From NCBI GenBank assembly GCA_005877815.1, contig VBOG01000092.1:1-37795 (forward strand): 37,795 bases of DNA. Direction: 5' to 3'. The notes beneath the pieces were generated by a model. That model was not told where the DNA came from. It saw only the letters and a program-made list of their open reading frames with translations, and did no database searches. Shown here in pieces: positions 30,322 to 37,795 of this stretch; the first letter of the stretch is position 1; every line of letters begins with the position of its first letter. The stretch is from Nitrospirota bacterium (GTDB lineage Bacteria > Nitrospirota > Nitrospiria > Nitrospirales > NS-4). A program made the position numbers and the translations under genes.

Positions 30322-33300
30322 ATGTTATCCAGACGTCAGTTCCTCCAATTCAGTGCAGTCAGTGCAGCGGGACTCAGCACATCGAGCCTCGGGATACTGG
30401 GATTCTCGGCTACCCAAGTGCTTGCCGAGGTACGCCAGTATAAGCTGGAACGCACCACGGAGACACGCAACACCTGTCCGTACTGCTCGGTCGGCTGCGG
30501 TCTCCTTATGTACAGCCTCGGAGACAAGGCCAAGAATGCTCCGGCCGAGATCATCCATATCGAGGGCGATCCGGATCATCCGGTGAATCGCGGCACGCTC
30601 TGCCCCAAGGGCGCGGGCCTGCTCGATTTCGTGCACAGCCCCAACCGGCTCAAGTACCCGGAATACCGCGCGCCCGGATCGGACAAGTTCGTGCGCATCT
30701 CATGGGACGATTTCATCGCGAAGAACGCCGACGGCACCACGGTCAACCGCTGGCTGAGCACAGGCTTTCTCGCAGCCTCGGCCTCGAGCAACGAGTCCGG
30801 CTATCTCACGCACAAGGTCGTCCGCAGCCTCGGGATACTGGCGTTCGATAACCAAGCGCGCGTTTGACACGGCCCCACGGTGGCAAGTCTTGCCCCGACG
30901 TTCGGCCGCGGTGCGATGACCAATCACTGGGTTGACATCAAGAATGCCAACCTGGTTCTGGTCATGGGCGGGAACGCCGCCGAAGCCCATCCGTGCGGTT
31001 TCAAGTGGGTCACCGAAGCCAAGGCGCACAACAAGGCCAAGCTGATCGTGGTCGATCCGCGCTTCACGCGCTCCGCCGCGGTGGCCGACTATTATGCCCC
31101 CGTGCGCGCCGGCTCCGACATCGCATTCCTGGGCGGCGTCATCAATTACCTGCTCACGAACAATAAGATCCAGCACGAGTACGTGAAGGCCTACACCGAC
31201 GCCGGTTTCATCGTACGCACCGACTACACGTTCGAGGACGGTGTGTTCTCCGGGTACGACGAGACCAAACGCAAGTACGACAAGAGCACCTGGATGTACG
31301 AGCTGGGTGCGGATGGCTATGTCAAGACCGACCCGACGCTCACGAACCCGCGCTGCGTGTTCAATCTGATGAAGACGCACTATGCCCGCTACACCCCCGA
31401 GCTCGTGAGCAGTATCACCGGCACGCCCAAGGAGCAGTTTCTCAAGGTGTGCGAGATGATCGCCGAGACCTCGGCGCCGGACCGCACCATGACGATCATG
31501 TACGCGCTCGGGTGGACGCAGCACTCCGTGGGCGCGCAGATGATCCGCACCGCGGCCATGGTGCAGTTGCTGCTCGGCAACATCGGCATGGTCGGCGGCG
31601 GCATGAACGCGTTGCGCGGGCATTCCAACATACAGGGCCTGACCGATCTCGGCCTGTTGTCCGAAGCGCTACCCGGTTACCTGACGCTGCCGAAGGAGGC
31701 GGAGACCGACTACAAGGCCTACATCGAGAAACGCGTGCAAAAGCCGTTGCGTCCGGGTCAGTTCTCGTATTGGCAGAACTATGGCAAGTTCCACGTGAGC
31801 TTGATGAAGGCCTGGTATGGCGATGCCGCGCACAAGGACAACAATTTCGCCTTCGACTACCTGCCGAAGCTCGACAAGCCGCATGACATCTTGCAGGTGT
31901 TCGAAGACATGCATCAGGGCAAACTGAACGGGTATTTCTGCCAGGGCTTCAACCCGCTGGCCGCGTTCCCGTGCAAGGCCAAAGTCGGGAGGGCATTGAC
32001 GAAGCTCAAGTATCTGGTGACGATCGATCCGCTCGTGACCGAGACCTCGACCTTCTGGGAGAACCACGGCGAGTACAACGATGTCGATCCGGCCAAAATC
32101 CAGACCGAGGTGTTCAGGTTGCCGTCTACCTGCTTCGCGGAGGAAGACGGCTCGTTGGTGAGCAGCAGCCGCGTGCTGCAGTGGCACTGGAAGGGCGCCG
32201 ATCCGACGGCTGAGGCCAAGTCGGACCTCGAGATCGTGGCCGGCATTTTCCTGAGGCTGCGCGGGCTCTATCAAAAAGAGGGCGGCGCGTTCCCGGACCC
32301 GATCCTGAAGGTCACCTGGAATTATGCGATCCTGTCCGCGCCTTCGCCCGAGGAGATCGCGCGTGAGTACAGTGGAAAAGCGCTCGACGACCTCATGGAT
32401 CCCAAGGACAAGACGAAGGTGGTACGCAAGGCCGGCGAGCAATTGGACGGCTTCGGGCAACTCACAGACGACGGCAAGACCGCCTGCGGCTGCTGGATCT
32501 TCTCCGGCGCCTGGTCCGAGAAGGGCAACCTCATGGGGCGGCGCGACAATTCCGACCCGAGCGGTTTGGGCATCACGCTCAATTGGGCCTACGCGTGGCC
32601 GTCCAACCGGCGTGTCCAATACAACCGCGCCTCGTGCGATCCCTCGGGCAAGCCGTGGGACCCGAAACGCAAGCTGATCGGCTGGAACGGAGCCAAATGG
32701 GCCGGCGTGGACGTGCCGGACTTCAAGCCGGACGCCGCGCCCGAAGACGCAATGAATCCGTTCATCATGAACTCGGAGGGCGTTGGGCGCTTCTTCGTCG
32801 TGGACAAGATGGGGGATGGACCGTTTCCCGAGCACTATGAACCATTCGAGTCGCCGCTCGATGTGAATCCCTTGCATCCTAAGAACCCGAAGGCCAAGAA
32901 CAGTCCGGCGGCGCGGGTGTTCAAGGATGATCTCGACCAGTTCGGCGACGCCAAGGAGTTCCCATACGTGGCCACCACCTACCGGCTCACCGAGCATTTC
33001 CACTACTGGACCAAGCACACGAAGCTCGCTGCCATCATGCAGCCGGAACAGTTCGTGGAGATCGGCGAGGACCTCGCCAAAATGAAGAACATCAAGAGCG
33101 GTGACCGGGTGAGGGTGCGATCGATCCGCGGGTTCATCAAGGCGGTGGCCGTGGTGACCAAGCGCATCCGGACCCTGGAGGTCTACGGCAAGAAGGTATA
33201 CACCGTCGGTATCCCGATCCACTGGGGCTTCCAGGGACTGGCGCCGAATGGCTTCATTGCCAACACACTGACGCCGTCTGTGGGAGATGCGAACACCCAG

Positions 33301-33345
33301 ACGCCGGAATTCAAGGCGTTCCTCGTGACCATTGACAAGCTATAG
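30322..33345 (+). CDS. fdnG: Formate dehydrogenase alpha subunit, selenocysteine-containing, Tat-exported
   Basis: 1007 residues if the TGA at 30865-30867 is read as selenocysteine (residue 182). Upstream and downstream frames are the same and join as ARV-U-HGPTVASLAPTFGRG, the invariant context of FdnG/FdoG. Tat signal SRRQFLQF (3-10); [4Fe-4S] cysteines C52xxC55xxxC59 and C94 (TLCPKG); molybdopterin-binding domains follow with a C-terminal MoCo-dinucleotide domain. Oxidises formate to CO2 on the periplasmic side at a Mo/W-bis-MGD centre. Start ATG 30322 has AAGGAG six bases upstream; the ATG at 30298 lacks one. Length is close to E. coli FdnG (1015). Followed by fdnH, fdnI, fdhE, selA, selB. 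Confidence 0.95.
30865..30906 (+). promoter_or_regulatory. Bacterial SECIS element with the UGA selenocysteine codon
   Basis: UGA at 30865-30867, then an 11-base gap and a hairpin GG-U-GGCA-AGUCU-UGCC-CC at 30879-30896: GGCA pairs with UGCC, a single U bulge lies between GG and GGCA, and GU of the loop is in place. This matches the SelB-binding hairpin of E. coli fdhF/fdnG in bulged U, loop sequence and distance to UGA. Confidence 0.85.
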
Positions 33346-33354
33346 GGAGGCGAT

Positions 33355-34236
33355 ATGGCACTCCAATCACTCGACATCACGAGCCGTTCGGCCACCACCA
33401 CACCGTCGCCGGGGGTGCGCCAGACGCAGAAGGTCGCGAAGCTCATCGACATCTCCAAGTGCATCGGCTGCAAGGCCTGCCAGGTGGCGTGCATGGAGTG
33501 GAACGACCTGCGTGATGAGATCGGCACCAATCACGGCGTCTATGACAACCCGCTCGACCTCACCGACAAGTCCTGGACCGTCATGCGTTTCTCGGAAGTG
33601 GAGCTGGAGAAGGGCAAGCTCGAATGGCTGATCCGCAAGGATGGCTGCATGCACTGCGCTGACCCCGGCTGCCTCAAGGCTTGCCCCGCGCCGGGCGCGA
33701 TCGTGCAGTACAGCAACGGCATCGTGGACTTTCACGAGGAGCACTGCATCGGTTGCGGGTACTGCATCACCGGTTGCCCGTTCAACATCCCGCGACTCTC
33801 GAAGAAGGACGACAAGGTGTACAAGTGCACGCTGTGCTCCGACCGGGTCTCCGTGGGAATGGAACCGGCCTGCGTCAAGACCTGCCCCACCGGCGCGCTC
33901 GTGTTCGGCTCCAAGGAGGACATGATTCAGCACGCCGAGGAGCGCATCGTGGACCTCAAGTCACGCGGGTACAACAACGCCGGGCTGTACGATCCGCCGG
34001 GGGTGGGCGGCACGCACGTGATGTACGTGTTGCAGCACGCCGACCAGCCGCAGATCTACAACGGTCTGCCCAAGGACCCGCAGATCAGCCTTCTGGTGGA
34101 GCTGTGGAAAGGTGTGCTCAAGCCGATCATGTCGCTGGGTCTCGGCCTGGTCGCGCTCACGGGCTTTTTCCACTACGTCACCGTGGGACCGAACGAAGTT
34201 AAAGAGGATGCGAACGAGAACCAGCACGGACGCTAA
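33355..34236 (+). CDS. fdnH: Formate dehydrogenase beta (iron-sulfur) subunit
   Basis: 293 residues, GGGAGG before the ATG. Four ferredoxin-type cysteine clusters: [11 protein letters not shown] (about 38-48), [13 protein letters not shown] (about 99-111), [11 protein letters not shown] (about 131-141) and [20 protein letters not shown] (about 159-178). A single C-terminal transmembrane helix ([19 protein letters not shown], near 262-280) anchors it in the membrane facing the periplasm, as in FdnH. Passes electrons from FdnG to the gamma subunit. Confidence 0.96.
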   Translation: MALQSLDITSRSATTTPSPGVRQTQKVAKLIDISKCIGCKACQVACMEWNDLRDEIGTNHGVYDNPLDLTDKSWTVMRFSEVELEKGKLEWLIRKDGCMHCADPGCLKACPAPGAIVQYSNGIVDFHEEHCIGCGYCITGCPFNIPRLSKKDDKVYKCTLCSDRVSVGMEPACVKTCPTGALVFGSKEDMIQHAEERIVDLKSRGYNNAGLYDPPGVGGTHVMYVLQHADQPQIYNGLPKDPQISLLVELWKGVLKPIMSLGLGLVALTGFFHYVTVGPNEVKEDANENQHGR

Positions 34237-34258
34237 CGCGCCGCCGAAGGGGGCATCC

Positions 34259-34838
34259 ATGAACGACGACAATCTGATCGAGCGTTTCAAACCGGCGGAC
34301 CGCGCCAACCACTGGCTGACGGCGATCACCCTGATCCACCAATTTCTTTGGCGGCGGGACGTGGACGCGCATTCTGCATCCATTCATCGGCGTGGTGCTG
34401 GCGATCTCGTTCGGGCTCCTGGCAAAACGCTTCCACGCGGACAACCGCATCACCGACGCCGACCGTGAATGGGTGCGCCGATTCCGCGATGTGGTGGCCA
34501 ATCGCGATCAGAACCTGCCCGAGGTCGGGCGCTACAACGCCGGACAGAAACTCTTGTTTTGGGTCATGGTGACGACGATCGCGCTGCTCCTGGTGAGCGG
34601 CATCGTCATATGGCAGCCGTGGTTCGCGCCGTGGTTCTCGATCGGCCTCACGCGCGTGGCGGTGCTCATCCATGCGCTCGCGGCATTCGTGCTCACCGCC
34701 GGCGTCATTGTGCACATCTATGCCGTGATCTGGATCAAGGGGACGCTCAGAGGCATGACGCGCGGCACCGTGACGCGCACTTGGGCCAAACATCATCATC
34801 CCGGCTGGTATCGCGAGGTGAGCAAGGGCACGAAATGA
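34259..34838 (+). pseudogene. fdnI: fdnI, formate dehydrogenase gamma (cytochrome b) subunit, broken by a deletion and frameshift
   Basis: ATG 34259 reads MNDDNLIERFKPADRANHWLTAITLI, the FdnI N-terminus with its haem-ligand histidine. At about 34340-34347 the frame changes: the next frame resumes as NFFGGGTWTRILHPFIGVVLAISFG and continues to 34838 with normal family features (VGRYNAGQKLLFWVM, IWIKGTLRGMTRGTVTRTWAKHHHPGWYRE). Compared with E. coli FdnI (DRACHWTVVICFFLVALSGISF...), about 19 residues covering most of TM1 are missing. Total 580 bases, not a multiple of three. A deletion of about 56-62 bases is implied. The rest is intact. Real pseudogene or assembly collapse; cannot be settled here. 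Its stop overlaps fdhE by four bases. Confidence 0.85.
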
Positions 34839-35746
34839 CCAAAGTTAATGTTATTCAACCCGGGACCATCGAGGCGCCGCCGGGCGACATACCGTTCTTG
34901 CTGCTGCCGGAGCGCAACACGTTTCAGGCGCGCGCCTCGCGTCTGAGAGCCCTCGCCGAAGGCCACGCTCTGGCGGACTACCTGCGGTTCCTGGCGGCGC
35001 TGGCGCGCGCGCAGCATGAATCGCTGTCGCTGTTCCGCCGTGTCCTACTGCCGGAGGCGCAAGAGCTCGAACGCTGCCGCGAACACGGGATGCCGCCACT
35101 CGGGACCCGGGGCTGGGTCCGCGATCCTGTGTGGCGCGAGGCGTTGCGCGGTATCCTCACGGAACTCGAAGCCGGCACACTGCCGGAGGCGGGGCGCGCG
35201 ACGGCCGCGCGGCTCAAGGACACGGACGATGCGTCGCTCGAACGCGTGGCCGAGACGCTGCTCGCCGGCGATTATGATGAAACGCTCGATCGGGCAGCGA
35301 TCCCGTTCATCGGCGCGGCGCTGCAGGCGTACTGGTTGCATCTGGTCACGACGCTCGGGGCCGGGGCCTTCGGCCGGCTCGAGACCCCTCATCTCTGCCC
35401 GGCGTGTGGGTCCGCGCCTATGGTGAGTGTCGTGTCCGTCGGCGCGTCAGACCATGGCCTGCGCTACCTGACCTGCCCGCTCTGTAGCATGCAATGGCAC
35501 GCGGTGCGTATCAAGTGTGTCTTCTGCGATACGACCAAGGGCATTGCGTACTACGGCATCGAGGGCGGCAGCGCCGCGGTCAAGGCCGAGAGTTGTGAGG
35601 CCTGCCAGGGCTATCTCAAGATCCTGTACATGGAAAATGACCCGAACATGGATGCGCTCGCGGATGACGTGGCGAGCATCGCGCTCGATGTCCTGATGGC
35701 CGATTCCGGGATCACTCGGAGGGGGACGAATTTCTTCTTGTTTTAG
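34835..35746 (+). CDS. fdhE: Formate dehydrogenase accessory protein FdhE
   Basis: 303 residues from ATG 34835, which overlaps the fdnI stop (ATGA); an in-frame start at 34469 would run through fdnI. Rubredoxin-like cysteine pairs: CPACGSAP (about 189-196), CPLCSMQWH, CVFCD and CEACQGYLK. FdhE is a cytoplasmic iron-binding chaperone needed for activity of respiratory formate dehydrogenases. Its place between fdnI and selA mirrors proteobacterial fdh operons. Confidence 0.95.
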   Translation: MTKVNVIQPGTIEAPPGDIPFLLLPERNTFQARASRLRALAEGHALADYLRFLAALARAQHESLSLFRRVLLPEAQELERCREHGMPPLGTRGWVRDPVWREALRGILTELEAGTLPEAGRATAARLKDTDDASLERVAETLLAGDYDETLDRAAIPFIGAALQAYWLHLVTTLGAGAFGRLETPHLCPACGSAPMVSVVSVGASDHGLRYLTCPLCSMQWHAVRIKCVFCDTTKGIAYYGIEGGSAAVKAESCEACQGYLKILYMENDPNMDALADDVASIALDVLMADSGITRRGTNFFLF

Positions 35747-35802
35747 GAGACGTACAGAGCTCGACAACCATTGTTCGATGCGTGTTAGTATTCACGCTAT
35801 AG

Positions 35803-37248
35803 GTGGAACCGTCCTTGGTCCAAGCGCGGAATCCGCACATAGCTTCTGTATTGCCGTCGGTCGATCGTGTGCTCCAGATGTCTGCGGTGCAGGCACTGGG
35901 CGCACAATATAGCCACACCGCCGTCGTCCACGCCATCCGTTCCCTGCTCTCCGAAATGCGCCAGGCCATGCTGGAGGGTGCCGCGCTGCCCGCGGAAGCG
36001 CGGCAAGCGCTGTCTCTCACGCGACACCTCCAGGCTCGTCTCGAGGCCGCGTTTCAGCCCTCGCTCCGGCGTGTGTTCAACCTCACCGGCACGGTGCTGC
36101 ACACCAATCTCGGGCGCGCCCTGTTGCCGGCGGAGGCTGTCGAAGCAGTGCAAGCGGTGATGACGCAATCGTGCAATCTCGAATATGACCTCGCACCCGG
36201 CGCGCGTGGTGATCGCGACACGCATGTCGAAGGGCTGCTCGCCGAACTCACCGGCGCCGAGGATGCCACGGTGGTGAACAACAACGCTGCCGCGGTCTTG
36301 CTGGTGCTCGCGACGCTCGCGACGCGCAAAGAGGTGATCGTTTCGCGCGGCGAGGTCATCGAAATCGGCGGATCGTTCCGCATGCCGGAGATCATGGCGC
36401 GCGCGGGCTGCCGCCTGCGCGAGGTCGGCACCACCAATCGCACCCATCTCGCCGATTTCGAGCAGGCCATCGGCGCGCGCAGTGCGCTGCTCATGAAGGT
36501 GCACGCGAGCAACTACGCGATCCAGGGTTTCACCGCGACGGTGCCCGAGAAGGAACTCGCAGCGCTTGCGCACGCCCGGGGGCTGCCATTCGTGGTGGAC
36601 CTGGGCAGCGGCGCGCTGGTCGATCTGAGCCAATATGGGCTGCCGAAAGAACCGGCCCCGCAAGATACGTTGGCGCACGGCGCCGATCTCGTGACCTTCA
36701 GCGGCGACAAGCTGCTCGGCGGGCCGCAGGCCGGCATCATCGTCGGGCGCACCGAGCTCGTGAAAACAATCAAACGCAACCACCTCAAGCGGGCGCTGCG
36801 TGTGGACAAGATGACGCTCGCCGCGCTCGAGGCGGTGCTCAAGCTCTATCGGCAACCGGAGAAACTCGCACAGCGTCTGCCGACGTTGCGGCTGCTCACG
36901 CGCCCGGCGGCCGACATCGAGGCACTGTGCCGGCGCGTCGAGCCCGCGGTGTTGCAAGCGGTACGCAATGCGGCGCAGGTGAGTGTCGTGCCGTGCCACA
37001 GCCAGATCGGCAGTGGCGCACTGCCCGTGGAGCTGCTGCCGAGTACGGCGCTCGCACTCACGCCGCTGAAGCGCGGCCGCGGCGAGGGCACCGCCCTCAG
37101 ACAGTTGGCGACCGCGTTCCGCGCGCTTCCCGTCCCGGTGATCGGCATCATTTCCGACGGGGCGCTCAAGTTCGATCTGCGCTGCCTGGAGAATGAACGC
37201 GAGTTCGTCGCTCAGTTGGTGCAGCTCCAGCTCGACGCGAAAGGGTGA
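35803..37248 (+). CDS. selA: L-seryl-tRNA(Sec) selenium transferase SelA
   Basis: 481 residues from GTG 35803; the start is uncertain because no Shine-Dalgarno is seen, but the family's LPSVDRVL region (residues 17-24) requires a start upstream of the ATG at 35878. PLP-binding Lys303 in [12 protein letters not shown], preceded by [19 protein letters not shown]; also [20 protein letters not shown] and [14 protein letters not shown]. Converts Ser-tRNA(Sec) to Sec-tRNA(Sec) with selenophosphate. Needed to translate the fdnG UGA in this same operon. Very similar in wording to E. coli SelA. Confidence 0.97.
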   Translation: MEPSLVQARNPHIASVLPSVDRVLQMSAVQALGAQYSHTAVVHAIRSLLSEMRQAMLEGAALPAEARQALSLTRHLQARLEAAFQPSLRRVFNLTGTVLHTNLGRALLPAEAVEAVQAVMTQSCNLEYDLAPGARGDRDTHVEGLLAELTGAEDATVVNNNAAAVLLVLATLATRKEVIVSRGEVIEIGGSFRMPEIMARAGCRLREVGTTNRTHLADFEQAIGARSALLMKVHASNYAIQGFTATVPEKELAALAHARGLPFVVDLGSGALVDLSQYGLPKEPAPQDTLAHGADLVTFSGDKLLGGPQAGIIVGRTELVKTIKRNHLKRALRVDKMTLAALEAVLKLYRQPEKLAQRLPTLRLLTRPAADIEALCRRVEPAVLQAVRNAAQVSVVPCHSQIGSGALPVELLPSTALALTPLKRGRGEGTALRQLATAFRALPVPVIGIISDGALKFDLRCLENEREFVAQLVQLQLDAKG

Positions 37249-37254
37249 AGCGCC

Positions 37255-37795
37255 ATGTTGATCGGCACCGCTGGCCATATCGACCACGGCAAGACCGCGC
37301 TCATCAAGGCGCTCACCGGTACGGACGCCGATCGCCTGAAGGAAGAAAAAGCGCGCGGCATCACCATCGACCTCGGTTATGCTTTTTACCCGCTGCCACA
37401 CGGCGCGGTGCTCGGCTTCATCGATGTGCCGGGGCACGAGCGCTTCGTGCACAACATGCTCGCCGGCGCGACCGGCATCGACTTTGTGCTGCTGGTGGTG
37501 GCGGCGGACGACGGCGTGATGCCGCAGACACGCGAGCACTTGGAGATCATCGATCTGCTCGGTGTGAAGGCCGGCGCAGTGGCGCTCACCAAGATCGACC
37601 GCATGGAATCGGCGCGCGTGGCCGCAACGCGGGCGGAGATCGAGGCCTTGCTCCGTGGCACGGCGCTCGCCGGTAGCCCCGTGTTTGCGCTGTCGAGCAT
37701 GACCGGCGACGGCGTGCCGGCGCTGCGCGCGCATCTTGAGGCCATGGCCGCATCACCGCCGCTGCAAGCCGGGGCTGACGGCTGCTTTCGTCTCT
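37255..37795 (+). CDS. selB: Selenocysteine-specific elongation factor SelB, C-terminus missing
   Basis: 180 codons before the right edge; ATG 37255, six bases after the selA stop. GTPase domain: G1 [11 protein letters not shown] (residues 7-17), G2/switch region with [14 protein letters not shown]3 [10 protein letters not shown]4 TKID. SelB carries Sec-tRNA(Sec) and binds the SECIS hairpin. The winged-helix domains that bind SECIS are beyond the window. Confidence 0.96.
   Translation, partial: MLIGTAGHIDHGKTALIKALTGTDADRLKEEKARGITIDLGYAFYPLPHGAVLGFIDVPGHERFVHNMLAGATGIDFVLLVVAADDGVMPQTREHLEIIDLLGVKAGAVALTKIDRMESARVAATRAEIEALLRGTALAGSPVFALSSMTGDGVPALRAHLEAMAASPPLQAGADGCFRL

Noticed and set aside
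30298-30867. A separate 189-residue protein ending at TGA 30867
   Set aside because: The TGA is the selenocysteine codon; the same frame continues with conserved formate dehydrogenase sequence and a SECIS hairpin.
31669-33222. A 517-residue minus-strand frame
   Set aside because: Antisense shadow of fdnG with no recognisable domain.
34469-34834. An N-terminal extension of FdhE
   Set aside because: It would run out of frame through fdnI; ATG 34835 overlaps the fdnI stop and gives the normal FdhE length.
35797-37734. A 645-residue minus-strand frame
   Set aside because: It is the antisense shadow of selA and selB, with His/Arg-rich low-quality composition.
1-37795. CRISPR array, prophage or complete insertion sequence
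   Set aside because: No regularly spaced repeats, no integrase or transposase frames were found; tRNA-Sec (selC) was also looked for and not found.

Overview
The window is a stretch of GC-rich bacterial chromosome (about 60% GC by eye) coding on both strands with short gaps. Gene content (Fur with an FbpABC iron importer, LarB/LarC, a class III PHA synthase cluster, several small lipoproteins, an outer-membrane barrel and an SRP RNA-dnaX-ybaB-recR block) suggests a Gram-negative, probably Nitrospirota (Nitrospira-like). That assignment is an inference from style; no 16S gene is present.

Layout. 1-2919 (minus): a coupled operon larC, Ca2+/cation exchanger, CDF metal exporter; the CDF gene runs off the left edge. 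3118-3699 (plus): a small exported protein whose end overlaps larB. 3671-6041 (minus): a YwgA/Panacea-like protein, gpsA and larB, tightly coupled. 6197-10350 (plus): fur and an iron(III) ABC importer behind a Fur-box-like operator, then an outer-membrane porin (10481-11887). 12009-13596 (plus): lipoprotein, exported FMN-binding-domain protein and four-helix membrane protein, followed by an RlmI-like rRNA methyltransferase with a start-codon puzzle. 14891-16601 (plus): tRNA-Val(CAC), a small lipoprotein and a TPR lipoprotein. 16614-19883 (minus): SRP RNA, dnaX, ybaB, recR and a DksA/TraR-type zinc-finger gene. 20257-21189 (minus): exported lipase-like hydrolase.

21311-28182 is a polyhydroxyalkanoate region: a helical protein of unknown role and a thiolase on plus, facing a minus-strand operon of thiolase, acetoacetyl-CoA reductase, a Trp-rich two-repeat phasin-like protein, phaE, phaC and a small phasin-like protein. 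phaE is broken by a one-base frameshift as given. 28507-29931 (minus) is a Trm112-type zinc-ribbon methyltransferase followed by a possible 21-codon ORF.

30322-37795 (plus) is the most striking part: a cassette for a periplasmic selenocysteine formate dehydrogenase (Tat-exported alpha subunit with in-frame UGA and a SECIS hairpin, ferredoxin-like beta subunit, cytochrome b gamma subunit), the maturation factor FdhE, and the selenocysteine machinery selA and selB (cut by the right edge). The gamma-subunit gene lacks most of its first membrane helix and is out of frame, so the enzyme's link to the quinone pool looks broken unless this is an assembly fault. The cassette is proteobacterial in style and is preceded by an AT-rich repeat-bearing gap, which suggests horizontal acquisition.
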